Notes: generated from the letters alone by a model not told the origin. A DNA stretch of 64,000 nucleotides from Euptelea pleiosperma (GCA_035048495.1 CM068546.1:17366435-17430434), one strand, 5' to 3'. Positions 1 through 11,170 are shown, counted from the first letter of the stretch. Program-made: numbers and translations.

Positions 1-1002
1 AGTCGGGCCCAAGCCCATTTGGATACCCCTCCCTATCTCACAGAGGAGACCCCGTATGTAGCCAACGGGCAGAAAAGTTTCTACACCTCACCTTGAATGC
101 GATCGTGATTATTGTGCAAACACTGTGCCGATTGTTTATTTACTTTTGCAACACTTATCAAAATTGCTTGGTTTGGCCGTAATAAAATACATAAAGAACA
201 AACTTAGCTCTAACTTAAAATTGGTGGGATTTTATCACTCACCTCGTCATTCCAACTTTTGTGCAACTACTGCCAAGAATTAAAATCAATCAAGAAGTAG
301 AGCCCAATTAGATCGGTGTTCGAGAAAAACTCCACATAAAGCTACTCTTTCAAAAATCAAGTCGATTAAGTCCACGAGTGCGGGTCTCTGTTATCTAACA
401 CACCCATAGGTCCCTACTACTCAAGTATATCGAGCTCGTAAGTGGCCTCCTTAATTGTCTGTCGGCTTAGCTTAGTGTCGAATTAGGAACACGAACCAAC
501 CCTAGCTCCTCTTCTAGAAAAACTCATCTTCACGCTTGACAAATCCGGTTAGTCTGGGGGGTATTTAAGTCAACCAATGTGCCACACGTCTGTCTAGGCT
601 TCGGATTATCTCGCAGTCAACTTGAGTTAGTACTAGCGGATTTGCTTTGAAGAGTGTATCCTGGTGAGAACCTATAAAGTTAAAAGTTAGTCCGACCGGT
701 AATAGAAGATAAACCAGTGGTTCGCCCACTGTCGTAATCTACATTATCCCTACACTAACAAGATAATTCATAATACTATCCTGATTGTTTAGATTAAGAT
801 TATCTGTTGCTCTGTGTGCATCATCTAGGCTTATTCGGTTTCGTTATCTTCAGACTTTGCCAATTCTAGGGGCTTACTTTTTTAGCATATGCCCACTTGG
901 ATTATATCCAACCCAAGACTGATTCAATCTGAGAGTTACTCTACCGCACCGATCTCTTTCACTTAATCTATCTCCCTCATCTGAGAGACTCACATCTCTC
1001 TA
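1..1002 (+). other. 5' leader of element A (noncoding)
   Basis: No sustained reading frame. Shared blocks with the leader of B, read on the minus strand, include the part around 555-670, matching B near 25500-25620, and the start of the window, matching B near 26195. The next base block with coding character begins at the ATG at 1003. Retention of the leader in two otherwise different elements suggests it carries functions such as RNA packaging; that is inference. Confidence 0.6.
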
Positions 1003-2142
1003 ATGGCAACTGAACGGCCTCTATTCGAGACCTACCATAATTTTTTTGAAGATCTAGGCGATAACTCCGAGCACTGGTATACCAATCCTGAGTGTCGTCA
1101 TGACACTCTAGTCTCACAAAGTTCCATGGGATATGAAGCACAGGGCGATCCAGTGCTAAAATCCCTACTTAAAGATTTGAGAAAATCAATTTCCGTCCTC
1201 GATGTTGCGGTCCAGAAGCCTATTTATCGCTCCAACTCTGTGGGATATTTCCCTCATGTTCAAGAAGAGGTCTGTAATTTTAGTACATTTGAACCTCCGA
1301 TGTAGACCTCCTACAATAACACGTATTATCCGAACATTGGAACTCACAATAACTTTGCATGGGAATAATAGTTTTTTCCCCAATAGCGACTGCACCAAGC
1401 TATGTATCATTTCGGGTTTCACTAACCCTATGGACAATATGATATGCAGTACTCGCAGTCGCAGTACGAGCTAGATCTACAGACTGAATATTTTGGTCAA
1501 CAGTGGACTCCGCAAGATTTTCAGAGTCAACGGATAGTCCCAGACTTACATCCATTATATAACTTTCATACTCAATCGGACTACATTCAAGAGTTGGCAC
1601 CTTAGCTTCCTTTAGCTGAACTACCACAATCTGCTACTAAACCTAGTCTTCTTCTCTCTCAATATATCATCCAACAACAGCACTCCATGGAGAGCTTGGA
1701 ACACCGTCTAGGTGAGTTAGAATCTGAGAGAGAGGAAGTCAACTTCACTAGCGAACCTAATGTTAATCCAGAGGGGAATACCATGGCCACAGTCCATAAT
1801 GAGGAGTCGCGCAACTGGACCCAGTACCAGACTTTACAAGAGGAAATTGAGGTTGCTACAAACAAAGGATTGGACTACGATATTGATGAGCCAAAGTCTC
1901 AATCTTTGGTGTCCTTCAAAGCACCGACTTCTGAACCTAGCTCAGAGGAGTCATCTACCTTTGATTCTTCATTGTTTGCACTTGAAGTAGACATTCCAGA
2001 CACTGAGCACTGTCTAGATAGTGCGGTCCCAGTTGTCCTGGCACCATCGTTTCTCACCATCGCTGATGCACACATCGGGTGTGGGGATGATAACATGTTG
2101 ACGGCATTTGACAACCTCAAAGTAGAGGTTACCATTTTTTAA
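1003..2142 (+). pseudogene. Degenerate, shortened gag-like ORF of element A
   Basis: A single reading frame can be followed from the ATG at 1003 to the stop at 2140-2142. It is interrupted by about six in-frame stops (first at 1303-1305, last near 1603). The N-terminal ~45 residues do not resemble the Athila-type gag in this window. From about residue 50 it follows the B gag tail: a leucine-rich segment, then QEEVCNF, then a Gln/Tyr-rich stretch, then a predicted coiled-coil-like block starting MESLEHRLGELE (position 1687). The protease core with its DLGAS motif is deleted. The frame rejoins B only at the protease end (ADAHIGC near 2066). The zinc knuckle seen in B (CX2CX4HX4C) is missing. 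The product would be a truncated structural protein; as it stands it cannot be translated whole. Confidence 0.6.
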
Positions 2143-3090
2143 CAGCCAACATACGTCGATATTGTCGATACACCATGTGCTGTAGAGAGTCTACTTTCGG
2201 AACTCTCCCAAGGAAAAATTACCTAAGTGTCTAGAACACTTTGAGCTTGACTTCATCTCGGAGTCAAATAATTTTGGTATTACTGATCTGTAGGAGTCTG
2301 CTCCATTCAGATACATTCCCGCTAAACTCAATGAGTTTGCAGCTCTGCTAACCATGGTCAGAGAACCCACTATTACTCTCGTCTCAATTTTTACTGAGAA
2401 GCTTCGATCTCTCCCCGCTGAACTAAATGTTTTTAAAGGTCTGCTTAGAGCACTTACTGTCCTTCTCTCGATTTACACTGCGAAAGACCTGTTCTACACA
2501 GGTATACCTAGACAAGGGATAGGATAACAGTCTCTGTTCCACCTTAGAAGACTGTAGATTCACTCAGTCTCCATGAGTTTTAACCTAGTTGGGGGTACTT
2601 GATATACCCCCGTCATGTCTAGTTGAAGACGTAAAACTTAGTGCTTTCGGAAAGGCAATTTCGATATTCCTAGAGTACATGTGTCTCATGCTTTTGTTAT
2701 TACTGTGATATCTCTGGACATGCAAGTACATTCATTCTTCTGATCATCAGGTACCACACACTGTCGAGTTTATGCAAACTTGCTAACATCCTCCCTGGAC
2801 CTTTGCATCATCATTTTCGATTTTCCATCATTTAATGTCCCGGTCATGAGCACAGAGGACGGTGCTATATTTTGGTTGGGAGTGAGTTTTTACCAAAACT
2901 CATGTTTTCATTTTGATAAAAAAAAAAAGAGAAACCTTGTGTTTTTGGGTGTGATTTCATGTGATTTTCGAAAATGCCCTGACTTGATTAATGAAAATCT
3001 TCCGTAAAGTCTATTTATTGAAAAGGATGTCTATTTTGAAAAATCACCTACTAGCTCTTCATTCAGTTTGAAAGCAAACATTACTACAGT
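2143..3090 (+). other. Noncoding 3' region of element A
   Basis: Positions 2143-2530 keep faint similarity to the region between protease and RT in B. From about 2560 the sequence follows the 3' untranslated region of B, including the block around 2630-2680 (B 19440-19480 reversed), the A-rich run near 2921 and the block at 3000-3090. The whole RT-to-integrase interval of B has no counterpart here. Confidence 0.6.
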
Positions 3091-3600
3091 ATGGCGTTTG
3101 GTGAGGTAGGCTTCACCATTAAATATGCGGTGATGTTAGGGCGACTCCCCATTGGCACAGAGCTACCCCATGTGTGGTGTGAAGCAGAAGTTGAGTAAGC
3201 TCAGGTCGTCTGCCAAGGAAAGAGCAAGGGTCATGATAGAAATCTCTGAGAGAATCAGCCTCGAACGTCCAAAAGTGGACGCAAGAAGGCAACTGGTGGA
3301 AAACATCTTCCATGCCGCCGACTTTTGATTTGCCCTGCCGCTTTACATTTCCCATACATGTATATCTGAAAGAGAACAATTGTAATGTCTAGCCTTCATA
3401 TTTTTTGTCAAAGGCTGACCTTGATTAGTAACATGCATGTAAATCTTTTGAAATGGAATGAAATATTCAGCAATCTTTTGATTAGAATCTTCTTTGTCTT
3501 TGATTGTACCAAGCACATACAAATACTAGTTCATGTAAATTATGCAAACACATTCAAACAGCAGTTGATTCAAACTATGAAAACACATTCAAATATTGGC
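3091..3600. other. Unassigned sequence between elements A and C
   Basis: No recognisable domain. A short plus-strand frame starts at the ATG at 3091 and stops after about 36 codons; another short frame ends with a stop near 3328. A 3' end or untranslated region of a Tat-type retroelement is possible, because such elements often carry tandem repeats downstream of pol and a minisatellite follows here. I see no diagnostic motif. Confidence 0.3.
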
Positions 3601-3960
3601 AAGTTCAAAGTTGGGAGACGCCTTCGAATTTGTTGTTAAAAGGTGGGGGATAACAGCCTCGATGATGTTTTTAAAGGTGGGGAATAACGGCCCCGAACTT
3701 GTTGTTAAAAGGTGGGGGATAACGGTCTCGATGATGTTTCTAAAGGTGGGGAGACTCCCTCAAATTTGTTATTAAAAGGTGGGGGATAACGGCCCCGATG
3801 ATGTTTCTGAAGGTAGGGGGGAATAACGGCCCCGAACTTGTTATTAAAAGGTGAGGGATAACGGCCCCGATGATGTTTCCAAAGGTGGGGAGACGCCCTC
3901 GAATTTGTTGTTAAAAGGTAGGGGATAACGGCCCCAATGATGTTTCTAAAGGTGTGACGG
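3600..3960 (+). repeat. Minisatellite, ~69-bp unit, about five copies
   Basis: Units of 67-72 bp are anchored on TTGTTGTTAAAAGGTGGGG, with anchor positions near 3632, 3701, 3768, 3840 and 3907. The unit tail alternates between GGGAATAACGGCCCCGAAC and GGGAGACGCCCTCGAATT, so there is a higher-order alternation. The open frame on the opposite strand (3705-4058) is a by-product of the repeat. Confidence 0.85.
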
Positions 3961-4192
3961 GATAAAACAACCGTATGAAAAAGATGGTTTAAAGCATGAC
4001 AATTTTTTAAGAATAAAAACCCAGTTTCATGATCAGTCACACAAAGACATATTTTCAAACATATGCAACATAAAATTCATTAATTAGGCGAACGAGTAAA
4101 CCAATGCCTCAAAGAGGTCTAAAATGTAATCACACATAGAAATGGATGTCACATCTGCATTAGAGAAAAGCCAATGCCCATTCAACTCCTAA
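3961..4192. other. Unassigned spacer before the LTR of element C
   Basis: No ORF, RNA gene or repeat recognised. No purine-rich tract precedes 4193, so this is not an obvious element 3' end. Confidence 0.3.
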
Positions 4193-5163
4193 TGTGGGTA
4201 CCATAATTTCACCACCATGGCACGTGGCAGATTCGGGGCACAACAATCCTTCATTGGATACTCCATAGGAGTACTGACCAGCTGGCGGCATATGACCAAC
4301 TAGTGGCTCGTGACGAGACAGCGGCCAGTGACCAGCTAGCGGCTCATGACCAGCTGGCAGATCATGATCACTAGATGGTCCTGGATCGTCGGACTGTGCA
4401 AATCCACTGGTCGAGCCATACTGGCCAGATATTCATGGGCCCCGGGACAAAAATAGGGTTTTAAGGCGGACAATAGCGGTCTGGGCTGGCCCTCCCCTTT
4501 CGGGACATGAAGGGACACTCAGCAAACACAGATAGGGACCGCTAACAGGAAGCGGGAAGGAGAAAAAGTGAGCGGGCCACCTCTGTCCCGGCCAATGAGA
4601 AGAGATGTGAAAACAGAACAGAGAGGGGGTCTATAAATAGAGGACCCCTCCCTTACAGAAGAGGACTTTTTCCCGAAGAACAATTCCCTCGCCAGAGAAG
4701 AGAGAAAGAGAACCATATCAGATCAGAAGAGAGAGAGAGAGAGAGAGATCAAGGGATGGGGAGATTTGAAACTACCTTTCCCTTTCCTTGAGAGATAACC
4801 TTTGTGTGTATCTTGCCGCAATGGAGTCTTTTCTGACTTGATCGTCAGAGTGTCTTTGGCAGGTACACCACCCACTTTGCTTCAAAGGATGTGATCGAGG
4901 AGTAGGAGCGGATCTGGAGTTGCAGCAGGCGAAAGGATGGAGTCTTGAAGACGGATAAGGCTTTCTACAGCCACTCTCTTGTTGGCAACTGACTTCAGCC
5001 TTGCATAGGCGATTTTCTTAGAGTCGGACATCTTTTGCTTGAGATTTGTAGAGCTGTTTGGAGTGTGAAGAGTTCTTATGTACCAAAAGAAAACATTCTA
5101 TTAATAGAAAGTATCTGTTGACTTTGAGGGTGGGAGGGTGAGATTATAGTTTTTACCCCCACA
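4193..5163 (+). repeat. 5' LTR of element C
   Basis: The repeat begins TGTGGGTACC and ends ACCCCCACA, giving the expected TGTGGG...CCCACA inverted ends. It is 971 bp long. A TATA box lies at 4631-4640 and a (GA)n run at about 4724-4748. The PBS follows 5 bp after the end. The upstream part (4275-4370) has short degenerate repeats of a GACCAGCTGGCGGC-like motif. No second copy exists in the window, so the left boundary rests on the inverted ends alone. Confidence 0.65.
4631..4640 (+). promoter_or_regulatory. TATA box in the LTR of element C
   Basis: CTATAAATAG lies about 530 bp before the LTR end, in the usual plant LTR promoter context; transcription would begin roughly 30 bp downstream. Confidence 0.6.
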
Positions 5164-5168
5164 TCTTT

Positions 5169-5186
5169 TGGCGCCGTATGTGGGAA
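5169..5186 (+). other. Primer binding site of element C
   Basis: TGGCGCCGTATGTGGGAA follows the LTR after the spacer TCTTT. It starts TGG, complementary to the CCA end of a tRNA, and resembles the PBS common to Tat-group elements. Confidence 0.65.
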
Positions 5187-5223
5187 GCGACAAGAAGCTT
5201 CTTAGCACGATAGAGAAAAAGCG

Positions 5224-6802
5224 ATGGTGGTTACACGGCAAACCAGTGCCCGAAGAAGAGAAGCCGCGAATCGCGACGCGGACCTAAGAGACACCTTGAC
5301 AGAAAGAAGAAGAGCCAGAAATGAGCAGGAGACTCAACTGCTAGAATAGAGAGATTGCAAAGAGAGAATGATCAGCTCAGACGCCAAATAGAGAAACAGC
5401 CCATTAACGCGGACTATGCGTCAGACAACAACGGCGAGGAGCATCCGATAAAACATCGAGACATAACAAGGAGCCATCGGAGGAACTCCACCTCAGAAGA
5501 GTCTGACCTCAGGAACCATCGGCACAAAGAAAGAAATGAATCCCTCACTAGGAGGGTAGCAAAGCCAGACCCCACTTTCTACGGTGGAAGCTCCCAATCG
5601 TCGGAGTGGATCACCAAAGGACAAATAGCAACCTGGTCGCGGAACTACAAGGCAAGAAGGAGATGCTTGCCGACAAGATGACAACCATAGCAACTCGCGT
5701 ACCTCGGGATTCTCCTTTTGTGGAGGATATTCAGAAATATCAAGCTCTGAACTCATTTTCTTATCCAAAGTACCCTACCTATGCGGGAACGTCTGATCCG
5801 GTGAACCGCGTGCTACGCTTCAGAAAGCTGGCAATGACCATGTGGGAGTTCAAGGACCGACTACTATGCCGAATGTTTCCCTCCACCTTAAGCGACGGAG
5901 CCCTCGTTTGGTTCAATTAGCTGCCTTCTTGGTCAATCAGCAATTTCACCAAGCTTAGCACCAAGTTCATCGCTCAATACTCTTGTAACAAGCTGTGTAG
6001 CAAGGACGTGGACGTACTCTTTGACATCAGAAAAAACTCTAATGAGACAATCAAGGAGTTTACCAAGAGATTTCGGGCGATGATGATGACAATAGAGCAG
6101 TGCGATGATAAGCACACCATCACCGCTTATCAGAAAGCCCTTCTAGTCGTTGTTGATCTCTATCAGTCTTTGACCAAGAATTGGCCCCTGAATATGGAGG
6201 TGCTATTCGAAAGAGCGGAAAAATATGCCAAGTTGGAGGACGACATCTGTCGACATGGACAGAAGCCAGATGCATCTGTCCATGAAGTGTCAAAGTCTCC
6301 AAAGGAAGAGAAACTGAAGAAAGCCGCAAAGAAAAAAGAAAAAGGCCAGGTGGCGGTGAGACCATTAGGGATAGTGAGGCTTGGAGATCGGAAGGAGTTC
6401 ACCTTGCTAAACGCGTCCCTCGGCCAGGTGCTCAATCAGATCAAAGACGAGAATTACTTGAGATGGCCCCAGTCATGAATCAGGAGACAAAAGACACGGG
6501 AGATAAGAACAAGTTCTGTGATTTCCACAAAGATCATGGACACGACACCGATAAATGCTGGATCATGCGGCATCGGATTCAAGATTTGATCGAGCAAGGC
6601 TATCTAAAGCAATTCTTAGCCCAAGGGGAAGCCGGAGAACTGGGGGCCAGGCTGCACGTTGGGGCACCACCAACTTACAACAACCATATGCACCACCCAG
6701 GCACGGAGCGATCATCGACGTCATACACGGCGACGTCCGGCAGTTATCACGCAAGGAGGAAGAAAGACAATAAGGGCCAAGATCCGAAAGCTCTAGGAAG
6801 CT
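5224..6802 (+). pseudogene. Degenerate gag of element C
   Basis: The frame starts at the ATG at 5224 with an Arg/Glu-rich, probably coiled-coil N-terminus. It hits a TAG near 5345 and shifts frame (continuing at 5355), then shifts again near 5606. The retrotransposon gag core runs from about 5690 to 6200, with landmarks PKYPTYAGTSDPVNRV and LSDGALVWFN, then an in-frame TAG at 5918-5920, then FIAQYSCNKLCSKDVDVLF. A Lys-rich stretch follows near 6300. After another frame change (6463) comes a zinc-knuckle-like motif FCDFHKDHGHDTDKC and a following helix-rich segment (DLIEQGYLKQFL). These features match plant Ty3/gypsy capsid-nucleocapsid proteins. At least two stops and three frame changes make it non-functional. 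Confidence 0.75.
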
Positions 6803-6836
6803 AAAGAGGTGTACAACCTAGGTCGGGGCCCCCCAG

Positions 6837-7364
6837 ATGTCCAAGCCAACAGATCCTACTAACACAAACATGGATTCCATCATCAGTTTCTCCGAACAGG
6901 ATCTAGAAGGAGTGGAGCATCCACACGATGACGCCCTGTTCCTGACCCTCTCGATTGGCACACATGAAGTGCATCGCATCCTGGTGGACCTTGGAAGCTC
7001 GGCCGAAATCCAATTCACTGAAGCGTACAAGAGAATGGGGCTACATCCCACTTCACTAGAGCGACCAAGTATCCCGTTGATCGAATTCAACGGCCAAAAG
7101 GTGTACACTCGGGGAACGATCACTCTGCCAGTCAGATCTAGCCTGGTAACTACTATGACTCAGTTCATGGTCGTCGACACTCAATCTCCCTACAATGCCA
7201 TTCTAGGGCGAGGATGGATTCACGAGATGAAGGTTGTCCCCTCTACCTATCACCAAATGATCCAATTTCCCACCGAGCAAGGGACGATGGAGATCAGGGG
7301 AGACAAAATGTCAACCAAGAGGTGCTACTCGATAGCTCTCACCTCAGCAAGCACGCTACCATAG
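6837..7364 (+). pseudogene. Retroviral-type aspartic protease fragment of element C
   Basis: The frame of 175 codons contains ILVDLGSSAEI (about residues 47-57), matching the VDTGSSADI active-site loop of plant Ty3/gypsy proteases with Thr changed to Leu. The flap-side strand follows, then YNAILGRGWI (about residues 119-128), the conserved C-terminal ILGR motif. The enzyme would cleave the gag-pol polyprotein as a homodimer. It is out of frame with gag upstream, and the following linker has stops at 7362-7364, 7489-7491 and near 7580 before any RT motif appears. The ATG at 6837 is simply the first in the frame, not a real start. Confidence 0.75.
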
Positions 7365-7659
7365 GCAGGAGGCCACTGTCCGGAGCAAGAACACCAAGGA
7401 ACGCTTCCACTTGATGTACGCATATCAGAGGTAGCATGCGGCCGAGAGCTCGTAGCTGGCCGACAGCTAGATAATGAGCTGGCGGCTTGACATCCGCCGA
7501 CTGAAAAAAGGACTTCAACAGTTATTGACAGTGAATTGTGGATCGCAATGAAAATCACGACCAAGGGACGCGAAAGATGACGGTCAAAGTCAAAGTCAAA
7601 CCGCGTAGCAGTGGACCACTTAGAGTAGAGGACTAGGATAAGATATTTTTTTGAGGAGA
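7365..7659 (+). other. Decayed protease-RT linker, then junction to unrelated DNA
   Basis: In the protease frame one can still read EQEHQGTLPLDVRISEV and, after a stop, TVIDSELW, resembling the acidic linker ahead of RT in related elements. Similarity fades by about 7600. No RT motif (such as YxDD or the plant FLDG box) is present downstream. Confidence 0.4.
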
Positions 7660-8230
7660 TGCTCATATACGGTTGTATAGAAGACAAGAGTACACAATCG
7701 TATTCAATCAGAAATAGCACAACTGGTGCGGATTTCAAGAAAAATGAAGATGGTCAGTTTTGAGCAGAACCCGCCCAATTCTCCAAGTAACTACATACGG
7801 TTGTGTAACACATAAGGATACACAACCATATACCCTCATATTTGACAGATCAGGGTTGAATTTTTGCATAAAGGGCATGCCTCGATTTTTGAGCCAACCA
7901 CCCACAGATCAAAGAGATAAATTGGATACGGTTATGTATGAAAGAAGGCTACACAATCGTATGGAGTCAGGTCTGGAGGATCTTCGGTCAAAAATGAGAA
8001 AGAGCACATGTGCCCTTTTCTTCGAGATCTGCGCAGTGGGATGAAAAACTATTCACATACGGTTGTGTAGGACCTCCTCCTACACAACCGTATGCAATTA
8101 CATTTCCAAAAATACCCATCATATCCCTAGAAAAGCACACATGTCATTTTTCTCGAAAAATGTGTAGAATTTGCCAGAGTTAGTGCCATACGGTTGTGTA
8201 TCTCTAGGAACCCTACAACCGTAGGTAATT
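7660..8230 (+). repeat. Five ~130-bp tandem units, each with an inverted repeat
   Basis: The left arm ATACGGTTGTGTAG recurs at 7667, 7795, 7926, 8056 and 8187, a spacing of 128-131 bp. In every unit the complement (CTACACAACCGTAT) follows after 8-15 bp, so each unit can form a stem of about 12-15 bp. The best is 8056-8094, where CATACGGTTGTGTAG faces CTACACAACCGTATG. The ~85-bp spacers between hairpins are diverged but share a GCACATGT/TTTTCTCGA block in units 3 and 4. The array ends about 95 bp upstream of a TATA box. Confidence 0.85.
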
Positions 8231-9041
8231 ATTTTTTAAAGATTGTTTGTAATTTTTCATTATTTTAATTATTTTTCCTTTATAAAGGTGAGTTTGCAAC
8301 ATGTGCAGACCCCTCCCCAGAACTCTATAAATAGAGGACTCTACGGACAGAAAAAATGGTCTTCTTCTGTTATTTCGTGATAAGGCCATACTCTGTCTAA
8401 ATTCATCTAGAATTTGACGTAGTATTTTCCTTAGTGTGTGTGAGATTTATCGAAGAAATACAGAATCTCAAGTTCAGATATCCTGTGCAACGCTAGTAAA
8501 AAGGTAACTCCTAATGAACTATACTGGATAGATGTTCCTCTTCTAAAGACTCTATGCCGGGTTGCTACATGACTAATGTTTAAGTGACATATTCCCCATC
8601 TTTAAGGGAATGGACTGAAGCAAGAGAACAAGCCTATCCTTTGTGGGTCCAGGGGATTCCATTTAGGTTAGGAAAATGGTTAAGAATCCTGTGCCTAAAA
8701 TGTTGTGGAGTTGTCCCCGCATAGACGTTTCTGTCACATCATTTTAATGAACCTAGTAATGTTATTGAGACCTAGAGATCTTCTCCTTTTTAATGAACCT
8801 ATTAATGTTATTGAGATCTGGAGATCTTCTCTCCATTATTTAAACAGGATGCCAAAAGATAATTATGGATTAATCAAGGACTAATTGAATCACTCCCCTT
8901 TGAGACCGCTTGAGCAGAGGATGACTCCACTTAACAATGTTTGAAACCGTTGGATGCACTTTGGACATTCCCCAATTCCTCAGTGTGACAGGCTGAGGGA
9001 CCCATTCAGCATGACTATATTAAGATTACCTTCTTGGGGAA
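8231..9041 (+). other. Unassigned sequence left of D1
   Basis: This block continues beyond D1 at 12275 (the TSD GGGAA proves continuity) and beyond E and B at 29068. No domain recognised. A repeated pair of ~40-bp blocks (TTTTAATGAACCT...GAGATCTTCTC) occurs at about 8738-8790 and 8790-8832. A short plus-strand frame near 8590-8660 (SLREWTEAREQAYPLW) hints at former coding sequence but is soon closed. Confidence 0.35.
8324..8333 (+). promoter_or_regulatory. TATA box downstream of the hairpin repeats
   Basis: CTATAAATAG sits in a context (ACTCTATAAATAGAGGACTC) very like the LTR promoter at 4631. Together with upstream tandem units it resembles the U3/R part of an LTR, but I found neither a PBS nor a second copy to prove that. 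Confidence 0.45.
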
Positions 9042-9968
9042 TGTCACGCCCCGAATCCGATACCCAGATACGACCCGAAAATCCGTAGATCGACCTGTAC
9101 CCGAACCCAGAGGTGATCCATGAATGTCCCCTAGTGGTCCAATTAGGTCAATTAGACTACTAAGGTTCATTCGAAAACCCACTAAGTAAAAAAAAAAGAG
9201 TCTAGATGTAGAAAATAAATAATTCAAATAATTCAATCAATCAACTAAATGTGGAGAGATAGAAGTGAGAACATGCTCTCAATCAAAGGCTTACATGCCC
9301 GTGAAAATAAATAACCAATGTTTAGAACAATCAAAATCAAGTCTTCTAAAGTGTGGGATTGACTCCCAAAATCCTCGCCGATCTCCTCGAATGTACCGGA
9401 GTCTTTCGTTTCAAAATCATCTCACGTACCCGGCTCCACAAAATCTGAAAATGGTATCGGTGTAGCACCGTGAGCCGAGGCCCAGTAATACAACAGTGTG
9501 CATGGTATGATATCATACTATACAAGTTTTTTTAATCAAGGTATGCATCTCAATCGTATAATAAGGATGGCATGAATATGATGATGAATGCAGATGAGTA
9601 AGGGATGCCAATGCAACTAGTACCCATAACCACATAGGGTCTCCATCTCCTTCCCGCACTGGGAGCGGTCTCATTGACCCAGCTGCAGGATATAATAATG
9701 TCTGGGGCCTTTCACCCTAGGGTACCGAACCCTGATTAATTGATAAAACCAATATAAACGTATATAATATACTTCAACCCCGTTTCCTTATGCACCCCTT
9801 ATATGAAATGACGTGATGATCATAGTATGATAACAAGATGGTACTAGGGTTACATGGCATATGCACACATGTATTTAACATTTAAATAAGAATATAAAAT
9901 GAACCAATGATCATTAAGAGTAATAATATGGGAACGAATTAGGGTTAACCATGAATAACATGTAACAA

Positions 9969-10425
9969 TCACCGAAGGTCACGATCAACACGGATGAATA
10001 ATATAAGTGGAAATCACAAGACAATCCAACACACCATGGCCGAACCCTATGAGGGATCCATGACACAAGGTCGAACCCTAAAGAGGGATCCAAGACACTT
10101 GGCCGAACCCTATGAGGGATCCAAGACACATGGGTGGGATCCCCATGCATACAAGTATAGGTCGAACCATCTAGGTATAATAGTCAATAAGACATGACCA
10201 AATATCACAATCAACATCGATGAATAATATAAGTGAAAATCGTAAGAGAATCCAACACGCTATGGCCGAACTCTATGAGGGATCCATGACACAATGTCGA
10301 ACCCTAAAGAGGGATCCAAGACACTTGGCCGAACCCTATGAGAGATCCAAGACACATGGGTGGGATCCCCATGCATACAGGTATAGGTCAAACCATCTAG
10401 GGTTTAGTCAAACAACAAGGTTAAA
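9969..10425. repeat. 226-bp tandem duplication in D1
   Basis: GATGAATAATATAAGTG occurs at 9993 and 10219. Each copy contains three ~30-bp sub-repeats of the type CCGAACCCTATGAGGGATCC. D2 has a single copy near 31941-32120. The two similar open frames here (9994-10197, 10220-10432) arise from the duplication and are not genes. Confidence 0.85.
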
Positions 10426-10494
10426 ACCTTAATAGTTAATAATCATGACCGAACCACGAACAATTAATAGATTTTTTACAAAAAATGTACTATA

Positions 10495-11170
10495 TTATAA
10501 AAATCATAACTAAATAAATATGAATTAGAAAAATATAAACTCAATGGATTTAAAAACTAGATTCATAGAGGTTTTTAGGAAAAATAAATAGAAAAATATT
10601 CAGATTCAAAATATAGGTCAAAACTCTTAATTACTTGGGCTGGACAGAATTCGGGATACAGAAAAGTCTCGCACATTTGAAAAATCATAACTTAATCAAT
10701 ACAAATCAGAAAAATACAAACTCAAAGGTTCTAGAAACTAGATTAATAGAGGTATCTGTGAAAAATAATTATAAAAATATTTAGGTTAAAAATATGGATC
10801 GAAATCTTAGGTAAAGTGGACCGTGTAAAATCTGGAATTCTGGGTTTTACAGAAAAGTCCAACACGTTTGAAAAATTATAACTTAATCAATACAAATCAG
10901 AAAAATATAAACTCAAAGGTTCTAGAAACTAGATTGATAGAAGTATCTATGAAAAATAATTAGAAAAATATTTAGGTTAAAAATATAGATTGAAATCCCA
11001 AGCGAATCGGACCGTGTAAAATCTGAAATTCTGGGTTTTTTGGTAAAGTCATACAACTTAGAAAAATCATAACTTAATCAATAAAAATCAGAAAAATATA
11101 AACTAAACGGTTTTGAAAAATAGATTCACAGAGGTATTTAGAAAAAATAATTATAAAAATATTTTAATTA
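10495..11170. repeat. ~188-bp AT-rich tandem repeats in D1, about four copies
   Basis: The anchor AATCATAACTTAATCAATAC (with variants) recurs near 10502, 10683, 10872 and 11064, each followed by a block with AGAAACTAGATT and TCTGGGTTTTACAGAAAAG. D2 carries about six copies of the same unit. Confidence 0.85.

Larger units (their letters stand above)
1..3090 (+). mobile_element. Element A: internal part of a pol-less Athila-like Ty3/gypsy retrotransposon
   Basis: The segment is collinear, in pieces, with the minus-strand Athila-type element B. Positions 1-900 match its 5' leader (B about 26200-25400), 1140-2142 match the end of gag and the edges of the protease region, and 2560-3090 match its 3' noncoding region (B about 19520-19000). 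The capsid part of gag, most of protease, and all of RT, RNase H and integrase are absent. This layout fits a non-autonomous derivative rather than random decay, because both the leader and the 3' region survive. The 5' LTR lies outside the window. The 3' side ends abruptly near 3090, without a polypurine tract or LTR. The deletion edges are by-eye estimates. Confidence 0.75.
4193..7620 (+). mobile_element. Element C: 3'-truncated Tat-like Ty3/gypsy retrotransposon
   Basis: The order is LTR (4193-5163), PBS (5169-5186), gag (5224 to about 6800) and aspartic protease (6837-7364). The frame fades out in the linker that normally leads to reverse transcriptase. No RT, RNase H, integrase or 3' LTR follows; the ~130-bp tandem units start near 7660 instead. 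A PBS of the form TGGCGCCGTnTGTGGGAA, an Arg/Glu-rich gag N-terminus and a FCDFHKDHGHDTDKC knuckle are typical of plant non-chromovirus Ty3/gypsy elements of the Tat group. The assignment to Tat is from motif resemblance only. Confidence 0.7.

Noticed and set aside
3119..3379. 86-codon minus-strand frame
   Set aside because: No motif, no homologous copy in the window, and short closed frames on the other strand are equally plausible.
3600..3960. Possible CRISPR-like array
   Set aside because: The units are directly adjacent minisatellite copies without unique spacers, in a plant genome.
4336..4716. Two minus-strand frames in the LTR of element C
   Set aside because: Antisense to an LTR with its own TATA box and PBS; no recognisable protein features.
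9994..10432. Two similar small ORFs that could look like a duplicated gene
   Set aside because: Caused by the 226-bp tandem duplication of a repeat rich in GGATCC motifs; no conservation of frame in D2.
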